Shown: positions 1-7,707, counted from the first letter of the stretch. The stretch is DNA of 64,000 nt from Claveliimonas monacensis (GCF_014982975.1 NZ_JADCKL010000013.1:1-64000); one strand, 5' to 3'. The notes: a model not told the origin generated them from the sequence alone. Made by a program: numbers and translations.

Positions 1-317
1 TTGAGCACCGGTATACGATGCTCTGTTTGTCATGCGATTTTCAAGGTACAACGATATCTGAAATGCGTTCCCGCAATTCATTCATAAAATCTTCATTTCA
101 GACTTGACTTTTAATAGTTAGTCTTTCTTATATTTTTTTGTGTATTATCTTCATTTTCTTTTCAAAAAGAAAAAGAGCAGATCAAGAAAATAAAAGATAA
201 AAGCACAATGCTTTTTTCCTCTAAACTTGATCTACTCTTGGTAGATTTAATATATTTTATATATAAATTATATATCAGCCCATTATTAAAAGTCAACAGT
301 TATGAAATCATAACTAT
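1..317. other. left-edge noncoding stretch of the integrated element
   Basis: No gene is supported here. The first 60 bases are GC-richer than what follows and may be host sequence; the rest is AT-rich. The only clear structure is the inverted repeat at 173-239, listed separately. No copy of the sequence between the second integrase and lysS was seen here, so the left end of the element cannot be fixed and may lie outside the window. Confidence 0.5.
173..239 (-). terminator. inverted repeat downstream of first integrase, possible terminator
   Basis: Arms 173-186 and 226-239 are complementary over 14 bases with one mismatch. A smaller stem, AAAAGC/GCTTTT at 199-215, sits in the loop. On the minus strand the outer stem is followed by a T-rich run, so it could end transcription of the integrase whose stop lies at 318. 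It could equally be a recombination-related repeat near the element end. Confidence 0.4.
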
Positions 318-1256
318 TTAGCCTTTACAATAAACTCTATATAAATTTATTCTTCCTTCTCCGTGTCCTAATTCCTTTGATACTTTATCCCAGCACTTCA
401 TTTCCTCTTTTCTGTCTTTTAAAGGTTCAATGCCTCTTTCTTCTCTCATTCTATTTGTAGCGTATAACTTCCTTATAGCGTGTTCTGTTTGTTTATATTT
501 ATCGCCCAGAGAAACGCCTCTATCGTCCCTTGTAGCGTTCATAGCACGGCGTATAGCCTTATTAATGCTATCACCCGTAATATTGGTTAAATAGCCGTTT
601 TGAGGGCTTCTATCAAGTAATTCCTTATAATACTTTAAATCTTTATCTTGGATAGGAACAACTCTTGCTCTTCCGTTCTTTGCGCCTTCACGGCTTACAT
701 AAATTGTCTTTTTTTGAAGGTCAATATCTTCTCTTTTTAAATGTGCAACTTCATTTACTCTCAGCCCAGATCTATATGTAATTTCTATTGCGTCTTTAGC
801 AAAAGATCTACTACCTTCAAAACTTTCTCTCAGCCTTAAAAAATCTTTGTCAGACATCGCTTTGTCTCTCAAGCTCTCTTTTGTTGTAGGTCTTTCAAAA
901 TCAGCTTTATAAAAATTAATGTTATCTTTTCTATATGCTCTTTGTGCTTGTTCTTCTAAATATTTAATATGCACTAAATGATTTTCAAGTGTTTTTTGCG
1001 TCCAGTTTTCAGAACGATCATTAACCCATTCTTGAATATGATCGGCGGTAATCTCTCTTACTTCCTTTATTTCAGGATGATTTTCTTTTAACCAATTAGA
1101 GAGATTTTGCGCCGTTCCTTTGTATGCGTCTATTGTCTTATAACTATAAAGATCGCCGTTCTTATATGTTCCGCTTCTCTTTGCGCTATGTTTACTTTGT
1201 CCTATTTTTGAAGATTTGTTTATACAATAATTGAATTGTTGTTTTATGCTTCTGAT
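318..1256 (-). CDS. tyrosine recombinase/integrase with nonstandard start
   Basis: This is a tyrosine-type site-specific recombinase. The C-terminal catalytic domain shows the first arginine in SGLRVNEV, an HxxR box in HAIRKLY, and LGHGEGRINLYRVY containing the likely nucleophilic tyrosine. The first conventional start in frame is GTG at 974, which would give only 218 residues. The frame stays open upstream to 1277 and encodes a credible core-binding domain (for example QNLSNWLKENHPEI and WVNDRSENWTQKTLENHL). A good ribosome binding site, AAAGGAG at 1265-1271, sits eight bases before an ATC codon at 1256-1254, and no ATG, GTG or TTG lies between. Either ATC initiates or the start codon has been lost. 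The start given here is that inference; the recombinase family is clear. Confidence 0.75.
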   Translation of the reverse strand: MRSIKQQFNYCINKSSKIGQSKHSAKRSGTYKNGDLYSYKTIDAYKGTAQNLSNWLKENHPEIKEVREITADHIQEWVNDRSENWTQKTLENHLVHIKYLEEQAQRAYRKDNINFYKADFERPTTKESLRDKAMSDKDFLRLRESFEGSRSFAKDAIEITYRSGLRVNEVAHLKREDIDLQKKTIYVSREGAKNGRARVVPIQDKDLKYYKELLDRSPQNGYLTNITGDSINKAIRRAMNATRDDRGVSLGDKYKQTEHAIRKLYATNRMREERGIEPLKDRKEEMKCWDKVSKELGHGEGRINLYRVYCKG

Positions 1257-1313
1257 TAATAAGTCTCCTTTCGTTTTTTATTTTTTCCAGCCCATAAAAG
1301 GGGCGTATAACAT

Positions 1314-1430
1314 AATGCGTATTATTTTTTTAATACGTATTATTTTATTTAATGCGTATTATTTTTTATTTTCCATATTTTTTATACGTATTATTTTATT
1401 TAATACGTATTAGGTATTTAATGCGTATTA
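1314..1430. repeat. six 11-bp near-palindromic repeats in two mirrored triplets
   Basis: AAT(A/G)CGTATTA or a one-base variant begins at 1314, 1332, 1351, 1383, 1402 and 1420. Spacings are 18, 19, 32, 19 and 18 bases, so two triplets are arranged symmetrically about a centre near 1372. The spacers are almost pure A+T. Regularly spaced palindromic sites of this kind usually bind an initiator, a partition protein or a repressor. The site lies upstream of the first integrase and beyond the 3' end of rep. Confidence 0.75.
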
Positions 1431-1434
1431 TGTC

Positions 1435-1584
1435 ATAATAAATCATTTTTCTTTTCTTTTTCTCTTTTCTATTTATTTTTGTCCGTTTTGAGCGGGACAA
1501 AACGAGGTTTTGTCCCTCAATACGGACAAAAGACGGCTTTAAGTCTAAAAAAAGCGCAAATATGCGTGAAAAATGATTTATTAT
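1435..1584. repeat. 17-bp perfect inverted repeat enclosing a hairpin
   Basis: The arms at 1435-1451 and 1568-1584 are exact reverse complements of 17 bases, separated by about 116 bases that contain the long hairpin at 1478-1530. Such nesting is typical of replication or transfer origins on small plasmids, but no function can be assigned from sequence alone. Confidence 0.6.
1478..1530. other. long hairpin, candidate single-strand or double-strand origin
   Basis: The left arm 1478-1503 and right arm 1507-1530 pair over 24 positions with one mismatch and a two-base bulge, closing on a GAG loop. The inner part GGACAAAAC/GTTTTGTCC is perfect. It has no downstream T-run and no neighbouring coding gene that needs a terminator. 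Because the element encodes an HUH replication protein, a rolling-circle nicking site or single-strand origin is the most natural guess. Confidence 0.5.
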
Positions 1585-2187
1585 AATATAATAGTGAGCC
1601 AAAAAGATTATTAAAATGTATTTTATATTCATAGCAATATATTCATTAGTCCAGCCTTACGGCTAAATTACGAGAAGTGAGAACCCTTGCTATTAAGGTG
1701 TCATACCTTCTCAAGCGTATTTTTAGGAGATACAAAATCACAAATACGCTAAAAAATAAAAGTCTTAAAATAATTAAAAATATATTTTCTAAATTGTGTA
1801 GGGGGCTTATTGAATACGCTAGAAACAATAAATTTATACCCTTTTACAAGTATCCCCTAAACACAATAAACGAAATATTGAATTGTAATTAAACTTGTTA
1901 ATTACCACTTAATTAATGGATCATAATAGCACAGATGTGTTATTATGTTCGCCTATTGTTTTTTGAAACTCTTTATACTTTTAATCCATGTGAATATGGA
2001 ATTGCCTAAACTTCATCTTATATTTTAAGTGTTAAGAAATTCAGAGACATACACTAGCTAATTATTACCCAAAGCTATTAAGGGCGATCACTTTTATAAC
2101 TCTTTACTTTTTGATTGTATGAAAAATACAAATCTATAACTTACATACTAATTTTACTACATCAATTTTTAGAAAAGCAACAGATCA
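1585..2187. other. AT-rich intergenic region of the element
   Basis: No convincing gene is present. An inverted repeat AGCGTATTT/AAATACGCT occurs at 1714-1722 and 1742-1750, and a further AATACGCT copy lies near 1813. These share the TACG core of the array at 1314-1430. A GTG-started frame of 71 codons at 1677-1892 has no good ribosome binding site and a low-complexity Lys/Ile/Asn composition. Confidence 0.5.
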
Positions 2188-2221
2188 GAAAAGCCCCTAA
2201 TCATACGATTAAGGGCTTTTC
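2188..2221 (-). terminator. rho-independent terminator after rep
   Basis: Arms 2188-2202 and 2207-2221 form a 15-base stem with one mismatch and an ATAC loop, directly after the rep stop codon on the minus strand. The stem ends in a short run of A/T pairs and could act in both directions. Confidence 0.75.
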
Positions 2222-2226
2222 AATGT

Positions 2227-3588
2227 TTAATTTATTCCAGCAATTTTTAGAAGGTCAGCGCCTTTGTGTGGTTCACCTAAACCGAAAGGATCATCACCGA
2301 AATTACTATACATTTCTTGACATTCTTTTTTCTCTTTTGTTTTGTCTTTACTATGTTTATCAATATCCAAAATGATTATATTTTTTCTTTCAAAAAATGA
2401 AGAAAATATATTATTCAAGTTTGTATAATCTTGTTGAACAGGGTTCTTTATTTTTAAATAGTTGATATAATCAAGGGCTTTATTTCTTATAGTTTCTACA
2501 TACTCATATTTATCATTTTCGCCGTTGTATTTATAAATATCAATATCATCATTTTTTAATTTATACATTGTTTGAAATCTTCTGTAAAATTGTTTTTTCT
2601 CTTCAGCACTTGAGCCTTCAACCTCATCAACAAATTTTCTAGGTTCTTTTGTATTTGTTAAAATCAATAACTTACAATTTGTAAAGAGTTTATCTTTATT
2701 TCGTGATGATACAGCACTTACAGTATTATTATCAGCAAGTTTTAAAAACTCTTTCCAGCTAAAACTTAAAGGGGAAACATCGTCCAGAATATAGCACTCT
2801 TGGTTTTTGTATTCTTGAGCGGGATCTCTATTAGATCCAGAAATACCAAAAGTAAAACCTTGCGAGTAAGCGATCATTTTTGCCAATGTGGTTTTTGCAG
2901 TTCCAGAAGCACCGCAAATATAGATACCTTCCATTGTACGCTCAGTAATTAGGGCTTGTTCTCTTTGCTTTCTTTCAAAAGCTATTTTAATAGCGTTATT
3001 AAAATTTACTTCTTCTTCAGCACTTATATATTGGCTTAAATTGATTTGATTTATTATACCTTGTTCTATAAGGTTTACAATTTCCATTTTTCTTTGATAT
3101 GCTTTGTCTTTGTTTTTCTCTCTCTTATATTTTGCTTTCTTTTCTTGAACAAGAGAGGCATAGTCAAAACCAGGAGAGGCAACCGCTTCTTCTATTGAGT
3201 ATTGGTATTTATCAGGCGCATTAGCGTGTATAGCATATAAACACGCATTGTCAAATTGTGATTTGCATTTATTCACAAAATTACTTTCCAGACCAAACCA
3301 TTGACCTATATCTTTAAAACTTCTTCCTTCTTTTAATTTTATAAAAATATGTATATGATCGGCTTTTTTCGTTCCTTCTTTATGATCAGGGTTTTTCTCT
3401 TCTTCCTCTTTTGTGTATGTGTCTTTGTTATGGACGCAATACACATATTGTATTATTGAACCAGCCGTTAATTTTTTTAATAATATAGCTTCAGCTTCTT
3501 TTATATCAAAAGTCTTTTCTTTTTCTGTGTTTTTGTCCATATATTTTAAATTACATACAATTTCAACATTTTTTATTCTTTCAGTCAT
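2227..3588 (-). CDS. rep: replication initiator Rep: HUH endonuclease plus SF3 helicase
   Basis: This 453-residue protein combines a rolling-circle HUH endonuclease with a helicase. In the N-terminal domain VHNKD (52-56) matches the HDKD motif of pMV158-type Reps, HIHIFI (78-83) is the metal-binding HUH motif, and CLYAIHANAPDKYQY carries the probable nicking tyrosine at 118. The C-terminal half has a Walker A loop GASGTAKTT (226-234), Walker B YILDDV (266-271) and sensor LLILTN (307-312), the layout of a superfamily 3 helicase. The same fusion occurs in eukaryotic CRESS-DNA viruses and related bacterial plasmids. The start is backed by AAGGAAGG nine bases upstream. A mobilisation gene was not seen, so the element probably replicates or excises rather than transferring itself. 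Confidence 0.88.
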   Translation of the reverse strand: MTERIKNVEIVCNLKYMDKNTEKEKTFDIKEAEAILLKKLTAGSIIQYVYCVHNKDTYTKEEEEKNPDHKEGTKKADHIHIFIKLKEGRSFKDIGQWFGLESNFVNKCKSQFDNACLYAIHANAPDKYQYSIEEAVASPGFDYASLVQEKKAKYKREKNKDKAYQRKMEIVNLIEQGIINQINLSQYISAEEEVNFNNAIKIAFERKQREQALITERTMEGIYICGASGTAKTTLAKMIAYSQGFTFGISGSNRDPAQEYKNQECYILDDVSPLSFSWKEFLKLADNNTVSAVSSRNKDKLFTNCKLLILTNTKEPRKFVDEVEGSSAEEKKQFYRRFQTMYKLKNDDIDIYKYNGENDKYEYVETIRNKALDYINYLKIKNPVQQDYTNLNNIFSSFFERKNIIILDIDKHSKDKTKEKKECQEMYSNFGDDPFGLGEPHKGADLLKIAGIN

Positions 3589-3647
3589 TTTTATTCCTTC
3601 CTTTCTTTTTATATTTTTTTACAAACAAAAAGTGATTTATTTATCAG

Positions 3648-3753
3648 GCAAAACCACTAAACAAATCACACAAAAATATAAAAAGGCACGAAGTGTTGAC
3701 TTTGTATTTTTTAAAATATATAATTATATTAAAGTGATTTGTGTTGGTTTTGC
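3648..3753. repeat. imperfect inverted repeat flanking the small-RNA promoter
   Basis: Arms 3648-3669 and 3734-3753 pair imperfectly (GTGATTTGT and GGTTTTGC blocks conserved). They enclose the strong rightward promoter at 3696-3724. In rep mRNA this could fold into a large leader structure. Confidence 0.5.
3696..3724 (+). promoter_or_regulatory. consensus sigma-70-type promoter facing away from rep
   Basis: TTGACT at 3696-3701 and TATAAT at 3719-3724 are separated by 17 bases, a near-perfect promoter on the plus strand. No coding gene follows. The next feature is the terminator at 3769-3800, so the transcript would be only about 70 bases. Confidence 0.75.
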
Positions 3754-3800
3754 TACACATTATTATTGACCGCTTATTGCAAGTAAGCGGTTATTTTTTT
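3731..3800 (+). ncRNA. candidate countertranscribed RNA controlling rep
   Basis: The predicted RNA runs from the consensus promoter at 3696-3724 to a terminator with stem ACCGCTTA/TAAGCGGT (3769-3776 and 3784-3791) followed by eight T's. It is complementary to the rep leader if rep starts at the promoter near 3824-3853. This geometry matches antisense copy-number RNAs of rolling-circle plasmids. Promoter and terminator are seen; the regulatory role is inference. Confidence 0.55.
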
Positions 3801-3823
3801 TGCATTTTTTGCTTTATGATTAG

Positions 3824-3853
3824 ATTTTATCACATACATTTTTTCAAAATCAA
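3824..3853 (-). promoter_or_regulatory. probable rep promoter
   Basis: On the minus strand TTGATT (3853-3848) and TAAAAT (3829-3824) are 18 bases apart. Initiation near 3817 would give rep a leader of about 230 bases that spans the opposing small RNA and the inverted repeat 3648-3753. Confidence 0.5.
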
Positions 3854-3874
3854 TATGTGCTAATTTTCTTCAAA

Positions 3875-4138
3875 TTACACTTTTTACACTTTTTTACACT
3901 TTTTGAAGCCCAAAATTACACTTTTACACTTTTTGAAAAAGTGTAAAAAGTGTAAAAATTAGGGGGTTTTTGAGGGGTTTTTACACGAAAACGCGCCTCT
4001 TAAGACAAGCCCAAGAGGCGCGCGCGTGCGTTTTAGCAATTAATTATCTGTTAAAAAAAATAATAAAAAAAATAGTTATATCAGGTTTTACACTTTTAAA
4101 CCAAAAAATTTTTTAAAAGATCAAGTGTAAAATTACAC
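3875..4138. repeat. TTACAC(TTTT) iteron cluster, candidate replication origin
   Basis: TTACAC occurs directly at 3875, 3884, 3894, 3916, 3924, 3981, 4088 and 4133, and inverted as GTGTAA at 3941, 3950 and 4125. Copies at 3924 and 3941 form a hairpin. The cluster lies upstream of rep and includes the GC-rich hairpin at 3992-4022. Clustered iterons next to a Rep gene normally mark the initiator binding region. Confidence 0.7.
3992..4022. other. GC-rich hairpin within the iteron region, possible nick site
   Basis: CGCGCCTCTT (3992-4001) and AAGAGGCGCG (4013-4022) form a perfect 10-base stem with the 11-base loop AAGACAAGCCC. It is strikingly GC-rich in a very AT-rich element and has no T-run, so it is unlikely to be a terminator. 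HUH Reps commonly nick in the loop of such a structure. Confidence 0.55.
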
Positions 4139-4154
4139 TTTTTGAGCATTAAAA

Positions 4155-4180
4155 AAAGGTAGCAAATCAATGCTACCTTT
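4155..4180 (-). terminator. rho-independent terminator of second integrase
   Basis: AAAGGTAGCA (4155-4164) and TGCTACCTTT (4171-4180) form a perfect 10-base stem. On the minus strand it is followed by a run of T's, a few bases after the integrase stop at 4186. Confidence 0.85.
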
Positions 4181-4185
4181 CTTTT

Positions 4186-5394
4186 TTATAAATCTTGCAT
4201 AGCAGAGAGGATCATTACTTCATCACTTTCAAACATATGCGAATATCGTTTTAGAATGGTTTCTTGTGTGTCTCCGCTTGCTTTTTCAATGACTGGCAGG
4301 GGAACACCCTTTGAAATTAAATTACTAATAAATGTGTGTCTGAACTCGTGGCAATTATATTCTGGTAATTTTAATTTTTTACAAACATTACCGATCATCA
4401 TATTAACCGCCCCGTGTGTCTGTGAAAAAATACGCTCATCAAGATTTCCGCCATTCATAATATGTTCTTGCTTTATTCTCATAAATAAGCGTGTTGGAGC
4501 AGGCGAAAGGGGGATCTTTCTGTGCTTAAAGTTTTTTGGATCTTTTGTAATCTTAATGTCTGATACATACGCTTTATTGACTATAAGACGCCAGCCCCTT
4601 AAATGTTTTTCCTCTGATAGTTGAGAGGACGGGGCAATAACAACACTTTTTTCATCAGTCTTTTTATAATAATCAAATTCTTCTAAATCGTTATATGTGA
4701 GGGCTAAACATTCACCGATACGCACACCCGTATAATACAAGATATTAACCAGCAAGCGATATTTAGGATAACAATTTACCCCCAGCCGATAAAAACTATT
4801 GTTTTTTAAGTAGTTGTCTATTTCGTCAAATTCTTCTTTGCTTATAACTCTATAATCTTCTTTTGACCTTGTTTTGATGTTATCCGCATAATCAAGTATA
4901 TTTTCTTTGACAAGTTTTTTCTTGTAGCATAAATTTATCAATTTACGAAAAGTAGCGTTTATGCTTCTTATTGTCTCGTCTGCATAATTGTGTGAGCGCA
5001 CATCAGAACAAAATTTATAATATACTTCTTCCGTAATGTCTTTAATTTTTGTTTCAGCGGGTAGGAATTGATAAATCATACTCATATGTTGTTCTGTATT
5101 GTTGAGCGTGACTTGACTGTAGTTTTGACCTTTTGCTTTAATCTTCCATAAATCAAAAGCCCCCGATAAGGTAATGTCTTTATCCTCTGCTTTGACACCT
5201 TCCGTCTGCAGTCTTGCTAACTCAGCCCTAGCCTCTGTTATTGTTGCTAAATTATAAGACCATTTTGCTTTATAATCGTTTTTTTGAGTTGTAGGGTTAT
5301 AAACCTTGTAATTATACTTTACATCATATTTTTTCGTTGTCTCATTGAAATAAACGCCAGTGTACTTTGTCTTTGTCCTTTTTTGTCCAGCCAT
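4186..5394 (-). CDS. int: tyrosine recombinase/integrase adjacent to att region
   Basis: A full-length 402-residue phage/ICE-type integrase. Residues 1-75 resemble an arm-type DNA-binding domain (YTGVYFNETTKKYDVKY), followed by a SAM-like core-binding domain and a catalytic domain. Visible catalytic elements are TGVRIGECL (first Arg), the Lys/Arg in KHRKIPL, CHEFRHTF (HxxR) and LKRYSHM (nucleophilic Tyr). The position usually occupied by His or Trp in the LGH motif reads ASGDTQE, so Asp replaces His; some active integrases vary here. It is the gene nearest lysS, with a promoter and repeat-rich region between, and is the likely integrase for this site. Low GC and its own terminator fit a mobile element. 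Confidence 0.93.
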   Translation of the reverse strand: MAGQKRTKTKYTGVYFNETTKKYDVKYNYKVYNPTTQKNDYKAKWSYNLATITEARAELARLQTEGVKAEDKDITLSGAFDLWKIKAKGQNYSQVTLNNTEQHMSMIYQFLPAETKIKDITEEVYYKFCSDVRSHNYADETIRSINATFRKLINLCYKKKLVKENILDYADNIKTRSKEDYRVISKEEFDEIDNYLKNNSFYRLGVNCYPKYRLLVNILYYTGVRIGECLALTYNDLEEFDYYKKTDEKSVVIAPSSQLSEEKHLRGWRLIVNKAYVSDIKITKDPKNFKHRKIPLSPAPTRLFMRIKQEHIMNGGNLDERIFSQTHGAVNMMIGNVCKKLKLPEYNCHEFRHTFISNLISKGVPLPVIEKASGDTQETILKRYSHMFESDEVMILSAMQDL

Positions 5395-5398
5395 AGAA

Positions 5399-5499
5399 AA
5401 AGCCCCCTTCGTATAAATCTTTTCATATACGAATTATAGCACATATATGCTACGAATTCTATACGAATTTTCTTTGATTTATACGAATATGGGGGCTTT
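5399..5499 (-). other. attachment-site region with integrase promoter and TACGAATT repeats
   Basis: AAAGCCCCC (5399-5407) and GGGGGCTTT (5491-5499) are the outer parts of an inverted repeat whose inner arms (TTCGTATAAATC and GATTTATACGAA) also pair. Between them TACGAAT(T/A) occurs at 5428, 5451, 5462 and 5482. A minus-strand promoter (TAGAAT at 5461-5456, TATAAT at 5438-5433, spacing 17) lies among the repeats, so a protein binding them would control int. The repeats may be recombinase arm sites. The exact crossover cannot be located because the other end is not recognised. Confidence 0.55.
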
Positions 5500-5533
5500 C
5501 TGTGTCTCAAAACCCTTGATTTTACGGGCTTTT

Positions 5534-7024
5534 TTACTCTTTAGATTTCATTGTGGGGAACAGGAGCACGTCCCTGATGGCTGCGGAATCTGTCAGGAGC
5601 ATGCACATTCTGTCGATACCGAAGCCGATTCCGCCTGTAGGCGGCATACCGATCTCCAGGGCGTTCAGGAAATCCTCGTCTGTGGTGTTTGCCTCGTCGT
5701 TGCCCTGTGCCAGCTGCTCTTCCTGGTCTTTGAAACGCTCTCTCTGGTCAATGGGATCGTTCAGCTCAGAGTAGGCGTTCGCCATCTCCCAGCCGTTCAT
5801 AAAGAACTCAAAACGCTCCACATACTCCGGATCATCCGGCTTTTTCTTTGTGAGAGGTGAAATCTCGATGGGGTGGTCTGTGACAAAGGTCGGCTGGATC
5901 AGATGCTTCTCCGCGAACTCCTCGAAGAAGAGGCTCAGGATATCGCCCTTCTTGTGGCGCTCCTCGTATTCAACGTGATGCTCGTCCGCCAGCTTTTTGG
6001 CGTCCTCTGTCGTCTTTACTTCGTTCCAGTCAACGCCTGCGTATTTCTTCACGGCGTCTACCATGGTAATTCTCTCAAATGGCTTTCCGAGATCCATCTC
6101 CACCCCGTTGTAGGTGATGGTGGTGGTTCCCAGCACTTCCTGCGCCACATGGCGGTACAGGTTCTCCGTGAGGTCCATCATGCCGTTGTAGTCTGTGTAA
6201 GCCTGGTACAGCTCCATCAGAGTGAACTCCGGATTGTGTCTTGTGTCCAGTCCCTCGTTTCTGAACACGCGGCCGATCTCGTAGACTTTCTCCAGTCCGC
6301 CCACGATCAGTCTCTTCAGGTAAAGCTCCAGAGAAATGCGGAGCTTGAAGTCCTCTCCAAGCGCATTGAAGTGGGTCTCAAAGGGTCTTGCTGCCGCGCC
6401 GCCTGCGTTGCTCACCAGCATGGGAGTCTCCACCTCAAGGAATCCCTGGCTGTCCAGGTATCTGCGGATGGCGCTGATAATGTGGGATCTCTTGATAAAA
6501 GTATCCCGCACTTCCGGGTTCATAATAAGGTCCACATACCTCTGGCGGTAGCGGGTGTCTGTATTTGTCAGGCCGTGGAATTTCTCCGGCAGGATCTGCA
6601 GGCTCTTGGAGAGGAGCTTCACTGCGGAAGCGTGGATGGAGATCTCTCCTGTCTTTGTCTTGAAGACTTCGCCTTCAATGCCCACGATGTCACCGATGTC
6701 CAGTTTCTTGAACTCTTTGTAGGCTTCCTCGCCGATCCCGTCTCTGGCCACATAGGACTGAATATTGCCGCTCTGATCCAGAACATTACAGAAAGAAGCC
6801 TTGCCCATCACGCGCTTCTGCATGACACGGCCGGCCACGGACACGTGTTTCCCTTCCATCTCCTCATAATGATCTTTGATGTCAGCCGCATGGCATGTCA
6901 CATCGTATTTTGTAATCTTAAACGGGTCTTTCCCGTTTGTCTGGAGCTCCGCCAGTTTTTCGCGGCGCACCTTTCTGAGCTGGTTCACATCCTGTTCCTG
7001 TACATTGTTCTGCTGCCTGGTCAC
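5534..7024 (-). CDS. lysS: lysyl-tRNA synthetase, class II
   Basis: It charges tRNA-Lys with lysine. An N-terminal OB-fold anticodon-binding domain ([19 protein letters not shown] region) precedes the class II core. Motif 1 is seen in [10 protein letters not shown], motif 2 in [17 protein letters not shown] and motif 3 in [13 protein letters not shown]. About 496 residues is normal. The GTG at 7024 is preferred: AAGGAG lies eight bases upstream, whereas the GTG at 7033 overlaps that site. It follows greA by about 88 bases and probably shares its promoter. The mobile element ends just beyond its stop codon, and the C-terminus appears intact. Confidence 0.97.
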   Translation of the reverse strand: MTRQQNNVQEQDVNQLRKVRREKLAELQTNGKDPFKITKYDVTCHAADIKDHYEEMEGKHVSVAGRVMQKRVMGKASFCNVLDQSGNIQSYVARDGIGEEAYKEFKKLDIGDIVGIEGEVFKTKTGEISIHASAVKLLSKSLQILPEKFHGLTNTDTRYRQRYVDLIMNPEVRDTFIKRSHIISAIRRYLDSQGFLEVETPMLVSNAGGAAARPFETHFNALGEDFKLRISLELYLKRLIVGGLEKVYEIGRVFRNEGLDTRHNPEFTLMELYQAYTDYNGMMDLTENLYRHVAQEVLGTTTITYNGVEMDLGKPFERITMVDAVKKYAGVDWNEVKTTEDAKKLADEHHVEYEERHKKGDILSLFFEEFAEKHLIQPTFVTDHPIEISPLTKKKPDDPEYVERFEFFMNGWEMANAYSELNDPIDQRERFKDQEEQLAQGNDEANTTDEDFLNALEIGMPPTGGIGFGIDRMCMLLTDSAAIRDVLLFPTMKSKE

Positions 7025-7112
7025 TTTATTCACTCCTTCTTCTTTTCTTGTTTTTCGTATCTTATACTGTTCTCCTGTCTAAATCAGATCTGGATGGATC
7101 TTATAAATGGAT

Positions 7113-7595
7113 TTAGACGGATCTCTCTATCTTGAGAACCTTGTATACCAGTTCTCCTGCCTGTGTCTCCACAGTCACGCTGTCGCCCACCTCGTGGCCC
7201 AGCAGCGCCTGTCCCACCGGGGACTCGTTGGAGATCTTGCCCTGGAGGCTGTTTGCCTCTGTGGATCCTACGATCCGGAACTCCATCTCCTCCTCAAATT
7301 CTTCGTCATAGACAGTCACGGTACAGCCGATGCTGATCTTGTCAAGGTTCACCTCGTCCTCCACAACGACTTCCGCATTCTTGAGGATCTTCTCCAGTTC
7401 CTCGATCCGGGCCTCAATGTCGCGCTGCTCATCTTTGGCTGCGTCGTACTCTGCGTTCTCAGACAGGTCTCCCTGCTCTCTCGCCTCTTTGATCTTTCCG
7501 GCTACTTCTTTTCTCTTCACCACTTTCAGATTCTCGAGCTCTTCCTCCAGCTTTTTCAGGCCTTCATAAGTCAGAATTGTCTTCTTTTCTTCCAT
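7113..7595 (-). CDS. greA: transcription elongation factor GreA
   Basis: It rescues backtracked RNA polymerase by stimulating transcript cleavage through the secondary channel. At 160 residues the length is typical. The N-terminal antiparallel coiled coil includes the hallmark [14 protein letters not shown] and [16 protein letters not shown], with the acidic tip residues of the family. The C-terminal FKBP-like domain ends in [29 protein letters not shown] ribosome binding site precedes the ATG. It is the first gene of a greA-lysS unit behind a perfect consensus promoter. Confidence 0.97.
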   Translation of the reverse strand: MEEKKTILTYEGLKKLEEELENLKVVKRKEVAGKIKEAREQGDLSENAEYDAAKDEQRDIEARIEELEKILKNAEVVVEDEVNLDKISIGCTVTVYDEEFEEEMEFRIVGSTEANSLQGKISNESPVGQALLGHEVGDSVTVETQAGELVYKVLKIERSV

Positions 7596-7678
7596 TTCAA
7601 TCCTCTCCTCTTACTGCTTGCATTCTGTCTATTTTACAGAAGTTTCCTCCTGTTTAAGTCCACTTTCACAATTTCAAT

Positions 7679-7707
7679 ATTATACATAACGTCTTTTTCA
7701 ATGTCAA
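7679..7707 (-). promoter_or_regulatory. consensus promoter of greA-lysS
   Basis: On the minus strand TTGACA (7707-7702) and TATAAT (7684-7679) are separated by 17 bases, a perfect sigma-70-type promoter. It gives greA a leader of about 75 bases. Confidence 0.9.

Noticed and set aside
1314-1430. CRISPR array
   Set aside because: Repeats are only 11 bp and spacers are 7-21 bp low-complexity A+T; no cas genes are present.
1677-1892. 71-codon frame in the mobile element
   Set aside because: GTG start with weak ribosome binding site and Lys/Ile/Asn composition expected from AT-rich noncoding DNA.
5873-7135. 420-codon open frame antisense to lysS
   Set aside because: It mirrors lysS, has no ribosome binding site, and resembles no protein.
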